DNA from: Clostridia bacterium | Lineage (GTDB): Bacteria; Bacillota; Clostridia; Oscillospirales; Acutalibacteraceae | Length of the DNA stretch: 8,518 nucleotides | Assembly (NCBI GenBank): GCA_900766895.1 | Contig: CAAFXF010000110.1 | Span: forward strand, 1 to 8,518 | Reading direction: 5' to 3' | In this document: one piece after another, positions 1-6,144 of the stretch | Layout: every line of letters begins with the position of its first letter | How positions within the stretch are numbered: position 1 is the first letter of the stretch | Translations under genes and position numbers: made by a program | Notes under the pieces: generated by a model | What the model saw: the letters and a program-made list of their open reading frames with translations, nothing else | What the model was told of the DNA's origin: nothing | The model's database searches: none

Positions 1-1
1 T

Positions 2-694
2 ATCACATTTTCCGATGACACTGTTCGCAGAATTGCAGCGCTTAAGCCTGCCGCAAAGGATTTCAGAATTATTTGGGATAATGCATATTGTATCCACGAT
101 ATTAAGGATGAGGGAGATACTCTTCTCAACATTTTTGATGTGCTTGGGGATAATCAGGATATGGTTATTGAGGTATGCTCAACATCAAAGATGACATTCC
201 CCGGTGCAGGCGTTTCTGCTCTTGTTGCAAGCGATGCCAATATGGCTCAAATTATTAAAAGACTTAATTGCCAAACAATCAGCTATGATAAGATGAATCA
301 GCTTCGTCATGTAAAGTTTTTCGGTAATCTTGACGGACTTAAGGCTCATATGAAAAAGCACGCCGCTATTATGAAGCCAAAGTTCGATATGGTTATTGAC
401 CATTTGGAAAAGGAGCTCGGCGGCAAAGGTATTGCATCCTGGCTTGATCCAAACGGCGGATATTTTATCAGCCTTGATGTTATGGACGGCTGTGCAAAAA
501 GAGTAGGGGAGCTTTGCAAGGAGGCAGGTGTAACCCTTACAACAGTAGGCGCAACCTATCCTTACGGCAATGACCCTCACAACAGCAATATCCGTATTGC
601 TCCGTCGTTACCTCCGGTTGCAGAGCTTGATTTGGCAACACAAATCCTTTGCGTAAGCGTTAAGCTTGCGACAATCGAAAAGCTGGTGGGCTAA
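2..694 (+). CDS. AspT-type aspartate aminotransferase-like PLP enzyme, 5' end cut by window
   Basis: This is the C-terminal 230 residues of a fold-type I PLP aminotransferase; the reading frame is open from position 2, so roughly the first 190 residues lie outside the window. Visible landmarks are WDNAY (Asp26 and Tyr29 of the fragment, which contact the PLP ring), STSKMTFPGAG with the Schiff-base lysine at fragment residue 63 (codon 188-190), GGYFISLD, and NIRIAPSLPP, whose Arg198 should bind the substrate carboxylate. These motifs and the end of the protein resemble from memory the Corynebacterium AspT group (Pfam Asp_aminotransf), which transfers the amino group of aspartate to 2-oxoglutarate in the cytoplasm. 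Substrate specificity of this copy is inferred. Its stop codon overlaps the next start (TAATG), so it is the upstream partner in a translationally coupled unit. Confidence 0.88.
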   Translation: MTFSDDTVRRIAALKPAAKDFRIIWDNAYCIHDIKDEGDTLLNIFDVLGDNQDMVIEVCSTSKMTFPGAGVSALVASDANMAQIIKRLNCQTISYDKMNQLRHVKFFGNLDGLKAHMKKHAAIMKPKFDMVIDHLEKELGGKGIASWLDPNGGYFISLDVMDGCAKRVGELCKEAGVTLTTVGATYPYGNDPHNSNIRIAPSLPPVAELDLATQILCVSVKLATIEKLVG

Positions 695-1473
695 TGAATG
701 TAGGTGCTTCTTCAGCCTGCTTTTTCCCGCTTGAAACAGAAAAGGCACTTGACAGGGTGCTATCCTTGGGATTTAAGCAGACAGAGGTTTTCTTTAACAC
801 TTCATCAGAGCTTGAGGAGCCGTTTGTAAAAGAACTCAGGAAAAATGCCGATGATCACGGTGCAAAAATCATATCCGTTCATCCCTTTTCCTCTGCACTT
901 GAAAGCAATTGTATTTTTGCAGAATATGAGCGCAGATATAACGATTTTATAGGTCTTTACCAAAAACATTTCAATGCCGCCGCAATGCTCGGTGCAGGTA
1001 ACGTCGTTATCCACGGCTCTGTTGCAAAGCAAAAAAGAGATTTGAGTGATGAGTTCTACTTTGAACGATTCGCAAAGCTTGTTGAGCTTGGCAAAAAAGA
1101 GGGAGTGAACGTTTGCCAGGAAAATGTTGTTCGCTTCCGTTCGGAGAGTGTGGATTTCCTTAAAAGGATGAGGGACTATCTCGGCAGTGATTTTCATATG
1201 GTGTTTGACATTAAACAGTCTATTCGCTGTGGCTACGACCCGTTTTTCGTTGCCGAGGAGTTTAAGAATGAGATTTCTCATATTCATATCAGCGACAATT
1301 CTGTGCAGGCTGACTGTATGCCTCCGGGTAAGGGAACGTTTGATTTTAAGCGCTTGTTCAGGCTTATGGATGACAGCAATTATCAGGGCGGATATGTTAT
1401 TGAGATATATTCAAAGGGCTACGATGTAGCCAAGGAGCTTGAGGAAAGTAAGAGGTTTTTGGATAAAATATAA
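694..1473 (+). CDS. Sugar phosphate isomerase/epimerase-like TIM-barrel protein
   Basis: A 259-residue protein of the xylose-isomerase-like TIM barrel family (AP endonuclease 2 type), a group of divalent-metal enzymes acting on sugars and related polyols. Candidate metal and catalytic residues in the usual order are Glu31, His63 (SVHPF), His107 (VIHGS), Glu143 (CQEN), Asp172 (FDIKQ), His198 (HIHISD) and Glu237 (VIEIY); PPGKGTFDF at 210-218 is the family's loop after the histidine. Length is normal for the family. The ATG lies inside the upstream stop codon and is preceded by GGTGGG at 685-690, so translation is probably coupled to the aminotransferase. The true substrate cannot be read from the sequence; an endonuclease IV role is unlikely because the protein lacks that enzyme's fuller set of metal ligands. 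Confidence 0.82.
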   Translation: MNVGASSACFFPLETEKALDRVLSLGFKQTEVFFNTSSELEEPFVKELRKNADDHGAKIISVHPFSSALESNCIFAEYERRYNDFIGLYQKHFNAAAMLGAGNVVIHGSVAKQKRDLSDEFYFERFAKLVELGKKEGVNVCQENVVRFRSESVDFLKRMRDYLGSDFHMVFDIKQSIRCGYDPFFVAEEFKNEISHIHISDNSVQADCMPPGKGTFDFKRLFRLMDDSNYQGGYVIEIYSKGYDVAKELEESKRFLDKI

Positions 1474-1475
1474 TT

Positions 1476-2363
1476 ATGAATAATTTAAGCAACAAGACAA
1501 AGGGAATTATTTGCATACTTATATCGGCATTATGCTTTAGCGGTATGAGTTCATTTATTAATCTTTCCGGGGACGTTCCCGTTCCTCAAAAGGTTTTTTT
1601 CCGCAACCTTGTTGCTTTGTTTTTTGCGGCAGGAGTTCTGTTAAAAAAGCATGAGCCGTTTAAGCCTGCAAAGAGTTGTCTGCCGTTTCATTTGATACGC
1701 TCGGGTGTAGGTCTGATAGGTGTTTTCGGTAATTTTTATGCAACAACTCATATGGCGCATACCGCCGACGCGGCAATGCTTAATAAGCTTTCTCCTTTTG
1801 CCACATTGATTTTTTCGGCAATCTTTCTTAAGGAAAAGGTTAAGCCAAAGCAGGCAATAGCCATAAGCATTGCGTTTGCAGGTGCGATGCTTGTTATTAA
1901 ACCTACTATGTCAAATATCGAGCTTTTGCCGTCACTTGCCGGGTTGGCAGGAGGCTTGAGTGCCGGTGCGGCATATACATGCGTTAGGCATATGTCAAAC
2001 AAAGGGGAAAACGGCAGGTTTACCGTGTTCTTCTTTTCTGCATTTTCCGTTGCGGTTACATCACCTTATTTGATTTTTAACTATCATCCAATGACAGGCA
2101 AACAGCTTATGTATCTGCTTCTTGTAGGTCTTTGTGCCGCGGGAGGTCAATTCGCTATTACCGCTGCTTATTCCTTTGCCCCAAGCAGAGAAATATCCAT
2201 TTACGATTATTCAAATATTATTTTCACCGCTATTGAGGGCTACCTGTTTTTAGGCAGACAGGTTCCCGATGCCCTATCCGTAGTGGGATATGCCACCATT
2301 ATGCTTATGGCAGTTTGGATGTTCATATACAATAACAAGGATAATTCACTCAAAAAAGCATAG
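1476..2363 (+). CDS. EamA/DMT-family membrane transporter
   Basis: A 295-residue integral membrane protein with about ten hydrophobic segments (roughly 10-29, 39-56, 75-92, 100-118, 124-142, 151-169, 184-203, 210-230, 245-260 and 265-285). It follows the two-repeat EamA plan: each half ends in a helix followed by a charged turn, for example FLKEKVKPKQ at 117-126 and FLGRQVPDA at 258-266. Members of the drug/metabolite transporter superfamily move amino acids, nucleotides or other small metabolites, usually outward; the substrate here is unknown. The start is two bases after the previous stop and no good Shine-Dalgarno sequence lies 5-10 nt upstream (nearest candidates AGAGG at 1451 and GGA at 1461). 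Translation therefore probably depends on ribosomes finishing the upstream gene. Co-transcription suggests the transported compound relates to the two upstream enzymes. Confidence 0.88.
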   Translation: MNNLSNKTKGIICILISALCFSGMSSFINLSGDVPVPQKVFFRNLVALFFAAGVLLKKHEPFKPAKSCLPFHLIRSGVGLIGVFGNFYATTHMAHTADAAMLNKLSPFATLIFSAIFLKEKVKPKQAIAISIAFAGAMLVIKPTMSNIELLPSLAGLAGGLSAGAAYTCVRHMSNKGENGRFTVFFFSAFSVAVTSPYLIFNYHPMTGKQLMYLLLVGLCAAGGQFAITAAYSFAPSREISIYDYSNIIFTAIEGYLFLGRQVPDALSVVGYATIMLMAVWMFIYNNKDNSLKKA

Positions 2364-2394
2364 CTTAATCAATATATAGATTGAATTATTAAGC
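2363..2394 (+). other. AT-rich hairpin after the transporter gene
   Basis: GCTTAAT at 2363-2369 pairs with ATTAAGC at 2388-2394, and CAAT at 2370-2373 pairs with ATTG at 2380-2383, leaving AATT as a bulge on the right side and ATATAG as the loop. It starts on the last base of the transporter stop codon. It could help end the upstream transcript, but the stem is weak and no uninterrupted T run follows, so it is a poor intrinsic terminator. Much of its symmetry comes from the NrdR-box-like palindrome described separately. Confidence 0.3.
2367..2382. promoter_or_regulatory. Candidate NrdR box 1
   Basis: The 10-bp core CAATATATAG at 2370-2379 fits the centre of the NrdR operator consensus as I recall it (acaCwAtATaTwGtgt) at every position; the flanks fit poorly, giving about 12 of 16 matches. 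It lies 22 bp upstream of the nrdR -35 element. NrdR proteins bind pairs of such boxes in front of ribonucleotide reductase genes and sometimes their own gene. AT-rich palindromes arise easily by chance, so the call is tentative. Confidence 0.4.
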
Positions 2395-2403
2395 ATTGAA
2401 TAC

Positions 2404-2432
2404 TTGCATTTTTCTATATCTTGTGGTATAAT
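2404..2432 (+). promoter_or_regulatory. nrdR promoter, extended -10
   Basis: TTGCAT at 2404-2409 and TATAAT at 2427-2432 are separated by 17 bp, and TGG at 2424-2426 gives an extended -10. Transcription should begin near 2439, leaving a leader of about 38 nt. This shows that nrdR can be transcribed independently of the transporter gene and argues against any nrdR start codon upstream of 2439. Confidence 0.8.
2411..2426. promoter_or_regulatory. Candidate NrdR box 2, inside the promoter spacer
   Basis: The stretch with core CTATATCTTGTG at 2414-2425 matches about 11 of 16 positions of the NrdR consensus as recalled. It fills the gap between the -35 and -10 elements of the nrdR promoter, a place where a bound repressor would block RNA polymerase. 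Its centre is 44 bp from that of box 1. That is near four helical turns, against the roughly three turns usual for NrdR box pairs, which weakens the assignment. Confidence 0.4.
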
Positions 2433-2477
2433 GACCGTAGTTTGATAAAAACTATTATTTCATTGGAGGAAAATGCT

Positions 2478-2927
2478 ATGAAATGTCCGTTTTGCGGTTA
2501 TACCGAAAGCAAGGTAATTGACTCTCGTCCTACTGATGAAAATGAGCGTATACGCCGTCGCAGAGAGTGTATCCAATGCTCAAAGAGATTCACAACCTAC
2601 GAAACAATTGAGGACGTACCTGTAATTGTTATCAAAAAGGATAGGTCAAGAGAGGTATTTGATAGGAATAAAATCCTTAAGGGCATGCTTCGCGCCTGTG
2701 AAAAGCGTAAGGTAACCGTTGCCGAATTGGATGAAAAGATTGATGAGATTGAGGCACAGCTTCAGTCATCTATTGACCGTGAGGTTTCCTCCTCCCGTAT
2801 AGGTGAGCTTATTATGGATAAGCTTAAGGAAATTGATGAGGTTGCATATGTAAGATTTGCATCCGTATATAAGGAATTTGATTCGGCTGAATCATTCCGT
2901 GAGGAGCTTGCAAAGCTCGGAGAATAA
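2478..2927 (+). CDS. nrdR: Transcriptional repressor NrdR
   Basis: A 149-residue protein of normal NrdR length. The N-terminal zinc ribbon has MKCPFC (Cys3, Cys6) and CIQC (Cys31, Cys34), separated by the basic run RIRRRRE that contacts DNA. An ATP-cone domain spans about 49-139 (VIVIKKDRSREVFDRNKI onward, then VAYVRFASVYKEF). NrdR senses ATP/dATP and represses ribonucleotide reductase operons. The start at 2478 is chosen because GGAGG at 2465-2469 lies 8 nt upstream and the product begins with the invariant MKCPFC; the longer in-frame TTG at 2421 sits inside the promoter. The gene stands alone with its own promoter and terminator; no reductase gene is in the window. Two NrdR-box-like palindromes upstream suggest autoregulation. 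Confidence 0.97.
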   Translation: MKCPFCGYTESKVIDSRPTDENERIRRRRECIQCSKRFTTYETIEDVPVIVIKKDRSREVFDRNKILKGMLRACEKRKVTVAELDEKIDEIEAQLQSSIDREVSSSRIGELIMDKLKEIDEVAYVRFASVYKEFDSAESFREELAKLGE

Positions 2928-2933
2928 TACTGT

Positions 2934-2991
2934 ACAACAAACAACACCTTGGACATCTTCTCAGATTGCCCAAGGTGTTTTTGTTTGTTGT
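2934..2991. terminator. Hairpin terminator between nrdR and the YoaK gene, probably bidirectional
   Basis: The left arm at 2934-2952 pairs with a right arm at 2970-2991: AACACCTTGG (2943-2952) with CCAAGGTGTT (2970-2979), then ACAACAAAC (2934-2942) with GTTTGTTGT (2983-2991). A 3-nt bulge (2980-2982) and a 17-nt loop complete it. The sequence after the first stem is T-rich (TTTTTGTTTGTTG), which suits termination of nrdR. The same hairpin lies immediately after the stop codon of the converging minus-strand gene, whose downstream strand reads TTGTTTGTTGT, so it may serve both. Confidence 0.8.
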
Positions 2992-3689
2992 TACTTTTTT
3001 TGATTTTTCCTTTGCTTTGGCTTAATAAACATTATTGCAAAGCTTATTGCAAGAAGTGCACAGCTAACCCAAATTGATTTTTCGCCTATGTGCTTTGTTA
3101 TTACGCTTCCTATTCCCGCACCTATTGCAAATACGGCAATAACGCTGAAATATATAAAAGCCTTTTCGCCGATTTCTTTGTCCTTATATCTGAAAAATGC
3201 AAAGAGCGATACTATTGCGCTCCTCATATTTCCTATGCACATTGTAGAGGCATAAACGTGCCCCTTAACCTTGTGAAAGGTTTGTACCTGCATTGCACAA
3301 ACAAAGGATACTATTGCATTTGCCATTAGGTTGAAACTTTGAGGAATAAAACCTACAAAAAACAGGAGCAGCACCTCACCGAGAATAATTATTTGCCGCC
3401 AATGTATTTTTTCTTTGTATTTGTAGAAAAAATGTATGTGCTCCGCAACATATGTTCCTATCATAAATGATACTACCGGGACAAGATAGCGTAGGCATTT
3501 TGCAAGTTCACCCTGAAAAAGATTTGCCGCCATCAGCACAATGTTGCCTGTTTGTGCATTGGCAAAAACCTCACCTCTGCATATATATGTGTACGCATCC
3601 TGAAATCCGCCGGACAGTACAATGAATATAGCTGTTAAAAAGGAATCGGACATCTGTGATGCTTTTACCTTTTTCATTAAAGATGTCAT
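2991..3689 (-). CDS. YoaK family (DUF1275) membrane protein
   Basis: A 232-residue integral membrane protein with about six hydrophobic segments (roughly 16-36, 64-85, 99-115, 120-137, 177-198, 204-222) and a lysine-rich C-terminus. Family signatures visible are GGFQDAYTY at 27-35, FANAQTGNIV at 42-51, CAMQVQTF at 131-138 and GNMRSA at 153-158. The biochemical function of YoaK/DUF1275 proteins is not established; a transport role is often guessed. The start is supported by AAGGAG (minus strand, 3700-3695) 5 nt upstream. It is a single-gene unit, convergent with nrdR and divergent from the phosphoesterase gene. Confidence 0.9.
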   Translation of the reverse strand: MTSLMKKVKASQMSDSFLTAIFIVLSGGFQDAYTYICRGEVFANAQTGNIVLMAANLFQGELAKCLRYLVPVVSFMIGTYVAEHIHFFYKYKEKIHWRQIIILGEVLLLFFVGFIPQSFNLMANAIVSFVCAMQVQTFHKVKGHVYASTMCIGNMRSAIVSLFAFFRYKDKEIGEKAFIYFSVIAVFAIGAGIGSVITKHIGEKSIWVSCALLAISFAIMFIKPKQRKNQKK

Positions 3690-3732
3690 TCGTTCTCCTT
3701 AAATAAAATTTATTCAATAATTTTTCAACTGG

Positions 3733-3761
3733 ATTATATCACAGCTGTTACCTGTGTTCAA
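3733..3761 (-). promoter_or_regulatory. Promoter of the YoaK-family gene, with a palindrome in the spacer
   Basis: Read on the minus strand, TTGAAC (3761-3756) and TATAAT (3738-3733) are separated by 17 bp, with TGA just before the -10 as an extended element. The predicted start is near 3726, giving a leader of about 37 nt that carries AAGGAG. The spacer contains CACAG-7 nt-CTGTG, an inverted repeat that includes the perfect 8-bp palindrome ACAGCTGT at 3741-3748. It could be an operator, though nothing identifies the binding protein. Confidence 0.75.
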
Positions 3762-3806
3762 TCAAATACGATTTTTTTGTCAGATTAACTAATTTTTTCT
3801 CGTTTC

Positions 3807-3850
3807 TTGCTTTGGTTGTTGTTTTATGCTATTATGTATTTGGTGATGAT
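3807..3850 (+). promoter_or_regulatory. Phosphoesterase promoter and very short leader
   Basis: TTGCTT at 3807-3812 and TATTAT at 3830-3835 are separated by 17 bp, with TGC at 3827-3829 as an extended -10. Transcription should start near 3842, which is also the first base of the Shine-Dalgarno-like GGTGAT at 3842-3847; the ATG is at 3851. The message would then have a leader of about 9 nt. Confidence 0.65.
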
Positions 3851-4945
3851 ATGGAGTTAAGGTTTAATAACGGAAAATTCAGAATACTAATGATAGCCGA
3901 TACTCAAGAGGGTAAAAAGGTTAACTCCGATACGATAAAGCTTATTGAAGCATCTCTTGAGCGCAGTCAGCCTGATTTGGTTGTGTATAGCGGTGATCAG
4001 ATTTGGGGATACCGAAGCTTTAAGGGTAATCCCGATTTGGTAAGGCAGGTTTTGGGCGCCCTGGTTAAGCCCGTTACGGACAGAAAATTTCCGTTTGCAA
4101 TTTGCTTTGGCAATCACGACAGACAGGTAGGCCTTTCAAATGAGGAGCAGTTTGAAATATATAAATCATTTGATGGCTTTGTCGGTCAAAGCGATAGCGG
4201 AGTAGACGGAGTAGGAAATCATTGCTTCGAAATTAAGGACGGCGATGATGTTAAGTTTTTGCTTTATACAATCGACAGCCACAGCAACCTTAAGGTTGGA
4301 TATGACTGTGTTCACGAAAACCAAATTGAGTGGTACAGGAATAATCGCGACAGCTATGAGCAAAAGCTCGGAAAAGTAGTGCCGAGCGTTGTTATTCAGC
4401 ATATTCCGGTGTGCGAGGTGTTTGAGCTTTTGACCAGGGTTAAACGCACTGTTAAAGGCTCTGTCAGAGGCTTTAGAACTCATGACGGAGAATACTTTGT
4501 TCTTAAAAAGGATAGGGTAAATAAGGATGCATTTATGAAGGAATCACCCGCAGACCCGCAGGTAAACAGCGGTGAATTTGCCGCAATGTGCGAAAAGGGT
4601 GATGTTAAGGGAATTTATTTCGGTCACGACCATAATAATTCCTTTAACGGTGAGATAAACGGCGTTGACGTTGGCTATACCCAGGGTGCCGGATTTGATG
4701 TCTACGGACCGGGTATGGACAGAGGCACAAGAGTTATTGACCTGTTTACCGACGGCCATATCGAAACATATGATATGAGGTATAAGGACATAGTCGGCAA
4801 AAGGGTGGACAATCCTGTAAAATATATCATTATGCAGCTTTGCCCCACAAACACCTTTGATGCCATCACAAGAATCACAAAGGCATTTGTTATAATCGCG
4901 GTTATTTTAGTAATAATCCTTCTTCTTATGATGTTTTTTAATTAA
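3851..4945 (+). CDS. Calcineurin-like metallophosphoesterase with C-terminal membrane anchor
   Basis: A 364-residue protein with the metallophosphoesterase motifs in order: IADTQ (Asp17, with Gln19 where many relatives have His), SGDQ (Asp49), GNHD (Asn88, His89), QHIP (His184) and FGHDHNN (His259, His261). Together these build a two-metal phosphohydrolase centre. The pattern resembles the Dcr2/purple-acid-phosphatase-like branch; the substrate is unknown. There is no N-terminal signal peptide, but residues about 344-363 form a single hydrophobic helix at the extreme C-terminus, so the enzyme looks tail-anchored with its catalytic domain on the cytoplasmic side (inference). The ATG at 3851 is preferred over the in-frame TTG at 3812, because the latter lies in the promoter and family members begin close to the first strand (LRF..GKFRILMIADTQ). 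It is a single-gene transcription unit. Confidence 0.88.
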   Translation: MELRFNNGKFRILMIADTQEGKKVNSDTIKLIEASLERSQPDLVVYSGDQIWGYRSFKGNPDLVRQVLGALVKPVTDRKFPFAICFGNHDRQVGLSNEEQFEIYKSFDGFVGQSDSGVDGVGNHCFEIKDGDDVKFLLYTIDSHSNLKVGYDCVHENQIEWYRNNRDSYEQKLGKVVPSVVIQHIPVCEVFELLTRVKRTVKGSVRGFRTHDGEYFVLKKDRVNKDAFMKESPADPQVNSGEFAAMCEKGDVKGIYFGHDHNNSFNGEINGVDVGYTQGAGFDVYGPGMDRGTRVIDLFTDGHIETYDMRYKDIVGKRVDNPVKYIIMQLCPTNTFDAITRITKAFVIIAVILVIILLLMMFFN

Positions 4946-4958
4946 ATTGGTTTTATTT

Positions 4959-5004
4959 ATACAATAACAGGCAGATTGCAAAAAGCAGTCTGCCTGTTTT
5001 GTAT
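4959..5004. terminator. Strong hairpin terminator between the phosphoesterase gene and hisC
   Basis: AACAGGCAGATTGC (4966-4979) pairs with GCAGTCTGCCTGTT (4985-4998), 14 bp with one G-U pair, around a loop of five A. After a one-base bulge (T4965), ATACAA (4959-4964) pairs with TTGTAT (4999-5004). The T-rich run TGTTTTGTATTTAT follows on the plus strand. The outer pair ends one base before the hisC stop codon, which begins at 5005. The hairpin therefore closes both converging units, although the minus-strand T tract is interrupted. Confidence 0.9.
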
Positions 5005-6063
5005 TTATCCTATAAAGTCCTTTACTCCTTGCAGGAATCTGTTCATTTCTTCATCGGTTCCGATTGTTATGCGAACGTATTTGTTTATCCTTGGTTGATT
5101 GAAATATCTTATGAATATCTTGTTTTCCTTTAGGTATTCAAACATTTCCTTCATATCATAGCTTTTATGGGTTGCCATGATAAAGTTTGTTTGGCTGTCA
5201 AGCACGTTAAAGCCGAGTGCTCTCAATTCGTCGGTCACTCTTTGTCTTGTCGTCTTTATCTTATCTATCATTTTGTAAAAGTATTCCGTATCGTTCATTG
5301 CTTCAACGCCCATTGCAATGGATAGTGAATCAATAGTGTATGAATTGTAGCTGTTTTTGACAGCCTCAAGTGTGTCGATAAGTGCCTTTGAGCCGATTGC
5401 AAAGCCTAACCTTATGCCTGCAAGACTGCGTGATTTTGAGAATGTTCCCGTAATAAGCAGGTTCTCATATTTCTTTGTAAGCGGTACAGAGGTTGTCCCT
5501 CCAAAGTCGCAGTATGCCTCGTCAATGATTACAACACAGTCGTTGTTATATTCAAGTGTTTTTTCAACAAACTCCGTTCCTTCACCTATTGATGTAGGTG
5601 CGTTTGGGTTAGGAATTACAACTCCGCCGTTTTCGGCCTTGTAATCATCGGGATTTATCCTAAAGTCTTCGTCAAGAGCAGGGTTTGTGTATTTTATTCC
5701 GAACAAATCGCACCATACGGGGTAAAAGCTGTATGTTATGTCAGGAAAGGCAATAGGCTTGTCACCGTTAAAGAATGATTGAAAGGCCAATGCCAATACG
5801 TCATCCGAGCCGTTGCCGACAAAAACGTTTTCCGCCTTAACTCCGTAAAAATCGGCAATAGCTTCTTTTAGAGGGAGTGAGTCCGCCTGCGGATAAAAAC
5901 GCAGCCTGTCCGTGTCAAAGGCTTTGAGTGCCGCAACTGCCCTCGGTGACGGAGGATAAGGATTTTCGTTTGCATTTATTTTAACAATATCCCTATCCTT
6001 GCTCTGTTCTCCGGGAACATAAGGCTCAATTTTTCTTAAATTATTCTTCCACAAATCGTTCAT
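5005..6063 (-). CDS. hisC: Histidinol-phosphate aminotransferase
   Basis: A 352-residue fold-type I PLP enzyme of normal HisC length. It exchanges the amino group between glutamate and imidazole-acetol phosphate in histidine synthesis. Landmarks are NANENPYPPSP at 30-40, GNGSDD at 83-88, PNPNAPT at 151-157 (Asn154), IDEAYCDF at 180-187 (Asp181, Tyr184), TFSKSRSLAGIRLGF at 207-221 (Schiff-base Lys210, Arg218) and VRITIG at 330-335 (Arg331, phosphate/carboxylate binding). Translation starts after AAAAGGTGAT (minus strand, 6078-6069), 5 nt before the ATG. No other histidine gene is adjacent, so it stands alone with its own promoter. A stand-alone HisC can also serve phenylalanine and tyrosine synthesis; CobD-like threonine-phosphate decarboxylase is the main alternative, but no cobalamin gene is near. 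Confidence 0.92.
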   Translation of the reverse strand: MNDLWKNNLRKIEPYVPGEQSKDRDIVKINANENPYPPSPRAVAALKAFDTDRLRFYPQADSLPLKEAIADFYGVKAENVFVGNGSDDVLALAFQSFFNGDKPIAFPDITYSFYPVWCDLFGIKYTNPALDEDFRINPDDYKAENGGVVIPNPNAPTSIGEGTEFVEKTLEYNNDCVVIIDEAYCDFGGTTSVPLTKKYENLLITGTFSKSRSLAGIRLGFAIGSKALIDTLEAVKNSYNSYTIDSLSIAMGVEAMNDTEYFYKMIDKIKTTRQRVTDELRALGFNVLDSQTNFIMATHKSYDMKEMFEYLKENKIFIRYFNQPRINKYVRITIGTDEEMNRFLQGVKDFIG

Positions 6064-6081
6064 AATTTATCACCTTTTAAC

Positions 6082-6110
6082 ATTTTAGCACATTAAAGCG
6101 TTAATTGCAA
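6082..6110 (-). promoter_or_regulatory. hisC promoter, extended -10, short leader
   Basis: On the minus strand, TTGCAA (6110-6105) and TAAAAT (6087-6082) are separated by 17 bp, with TGC as an extended -10. The predicted start is near 6075-6076, so the leader would be only about 12-14 nt and would begin within the Shine-Dalgarno sequence AAAAGGTGAT. No T-box, attenuator or leader peptide fits in that space, so control by histidine supply at the leader level is unlikely. Confidence 0.7.
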
Positions 6111-6144
6111 TACCGATAAATGTGTTAATTAAACAAATTTTATC

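Noticed and set aside
805..1287. Long open frame on the minus strand inside the TIM-barrel gene
   Set aside because: It lies wholly within a well-supported gene, shows no recognisable motif and has no ribosome site; the same applies to the other antisense frames, such as those inside ffh.
1469..1474. TATAAT just before the transporter start codon
   Set aside because: No -35 element 16-18 bp upstream (AAGTAA there), and it overlaps the preceding stop codon; most likely chance.
2421..2477. N-terminal extension of nrdR from a TTG at 2421
   Set aside because: The codon lies between the promoter elements and upstream of the predicted transcription start; the 149-residue form begins with the invariant zinc-ribbon sequence and has its own ribosome site.
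6089..6124. CACATT / AATGTG inverted repeat between the hisC and ylxM promoters
   Set aside because: Six AT-rich bases 24 bp apart are expected by chance in such a region; no support for an operator.
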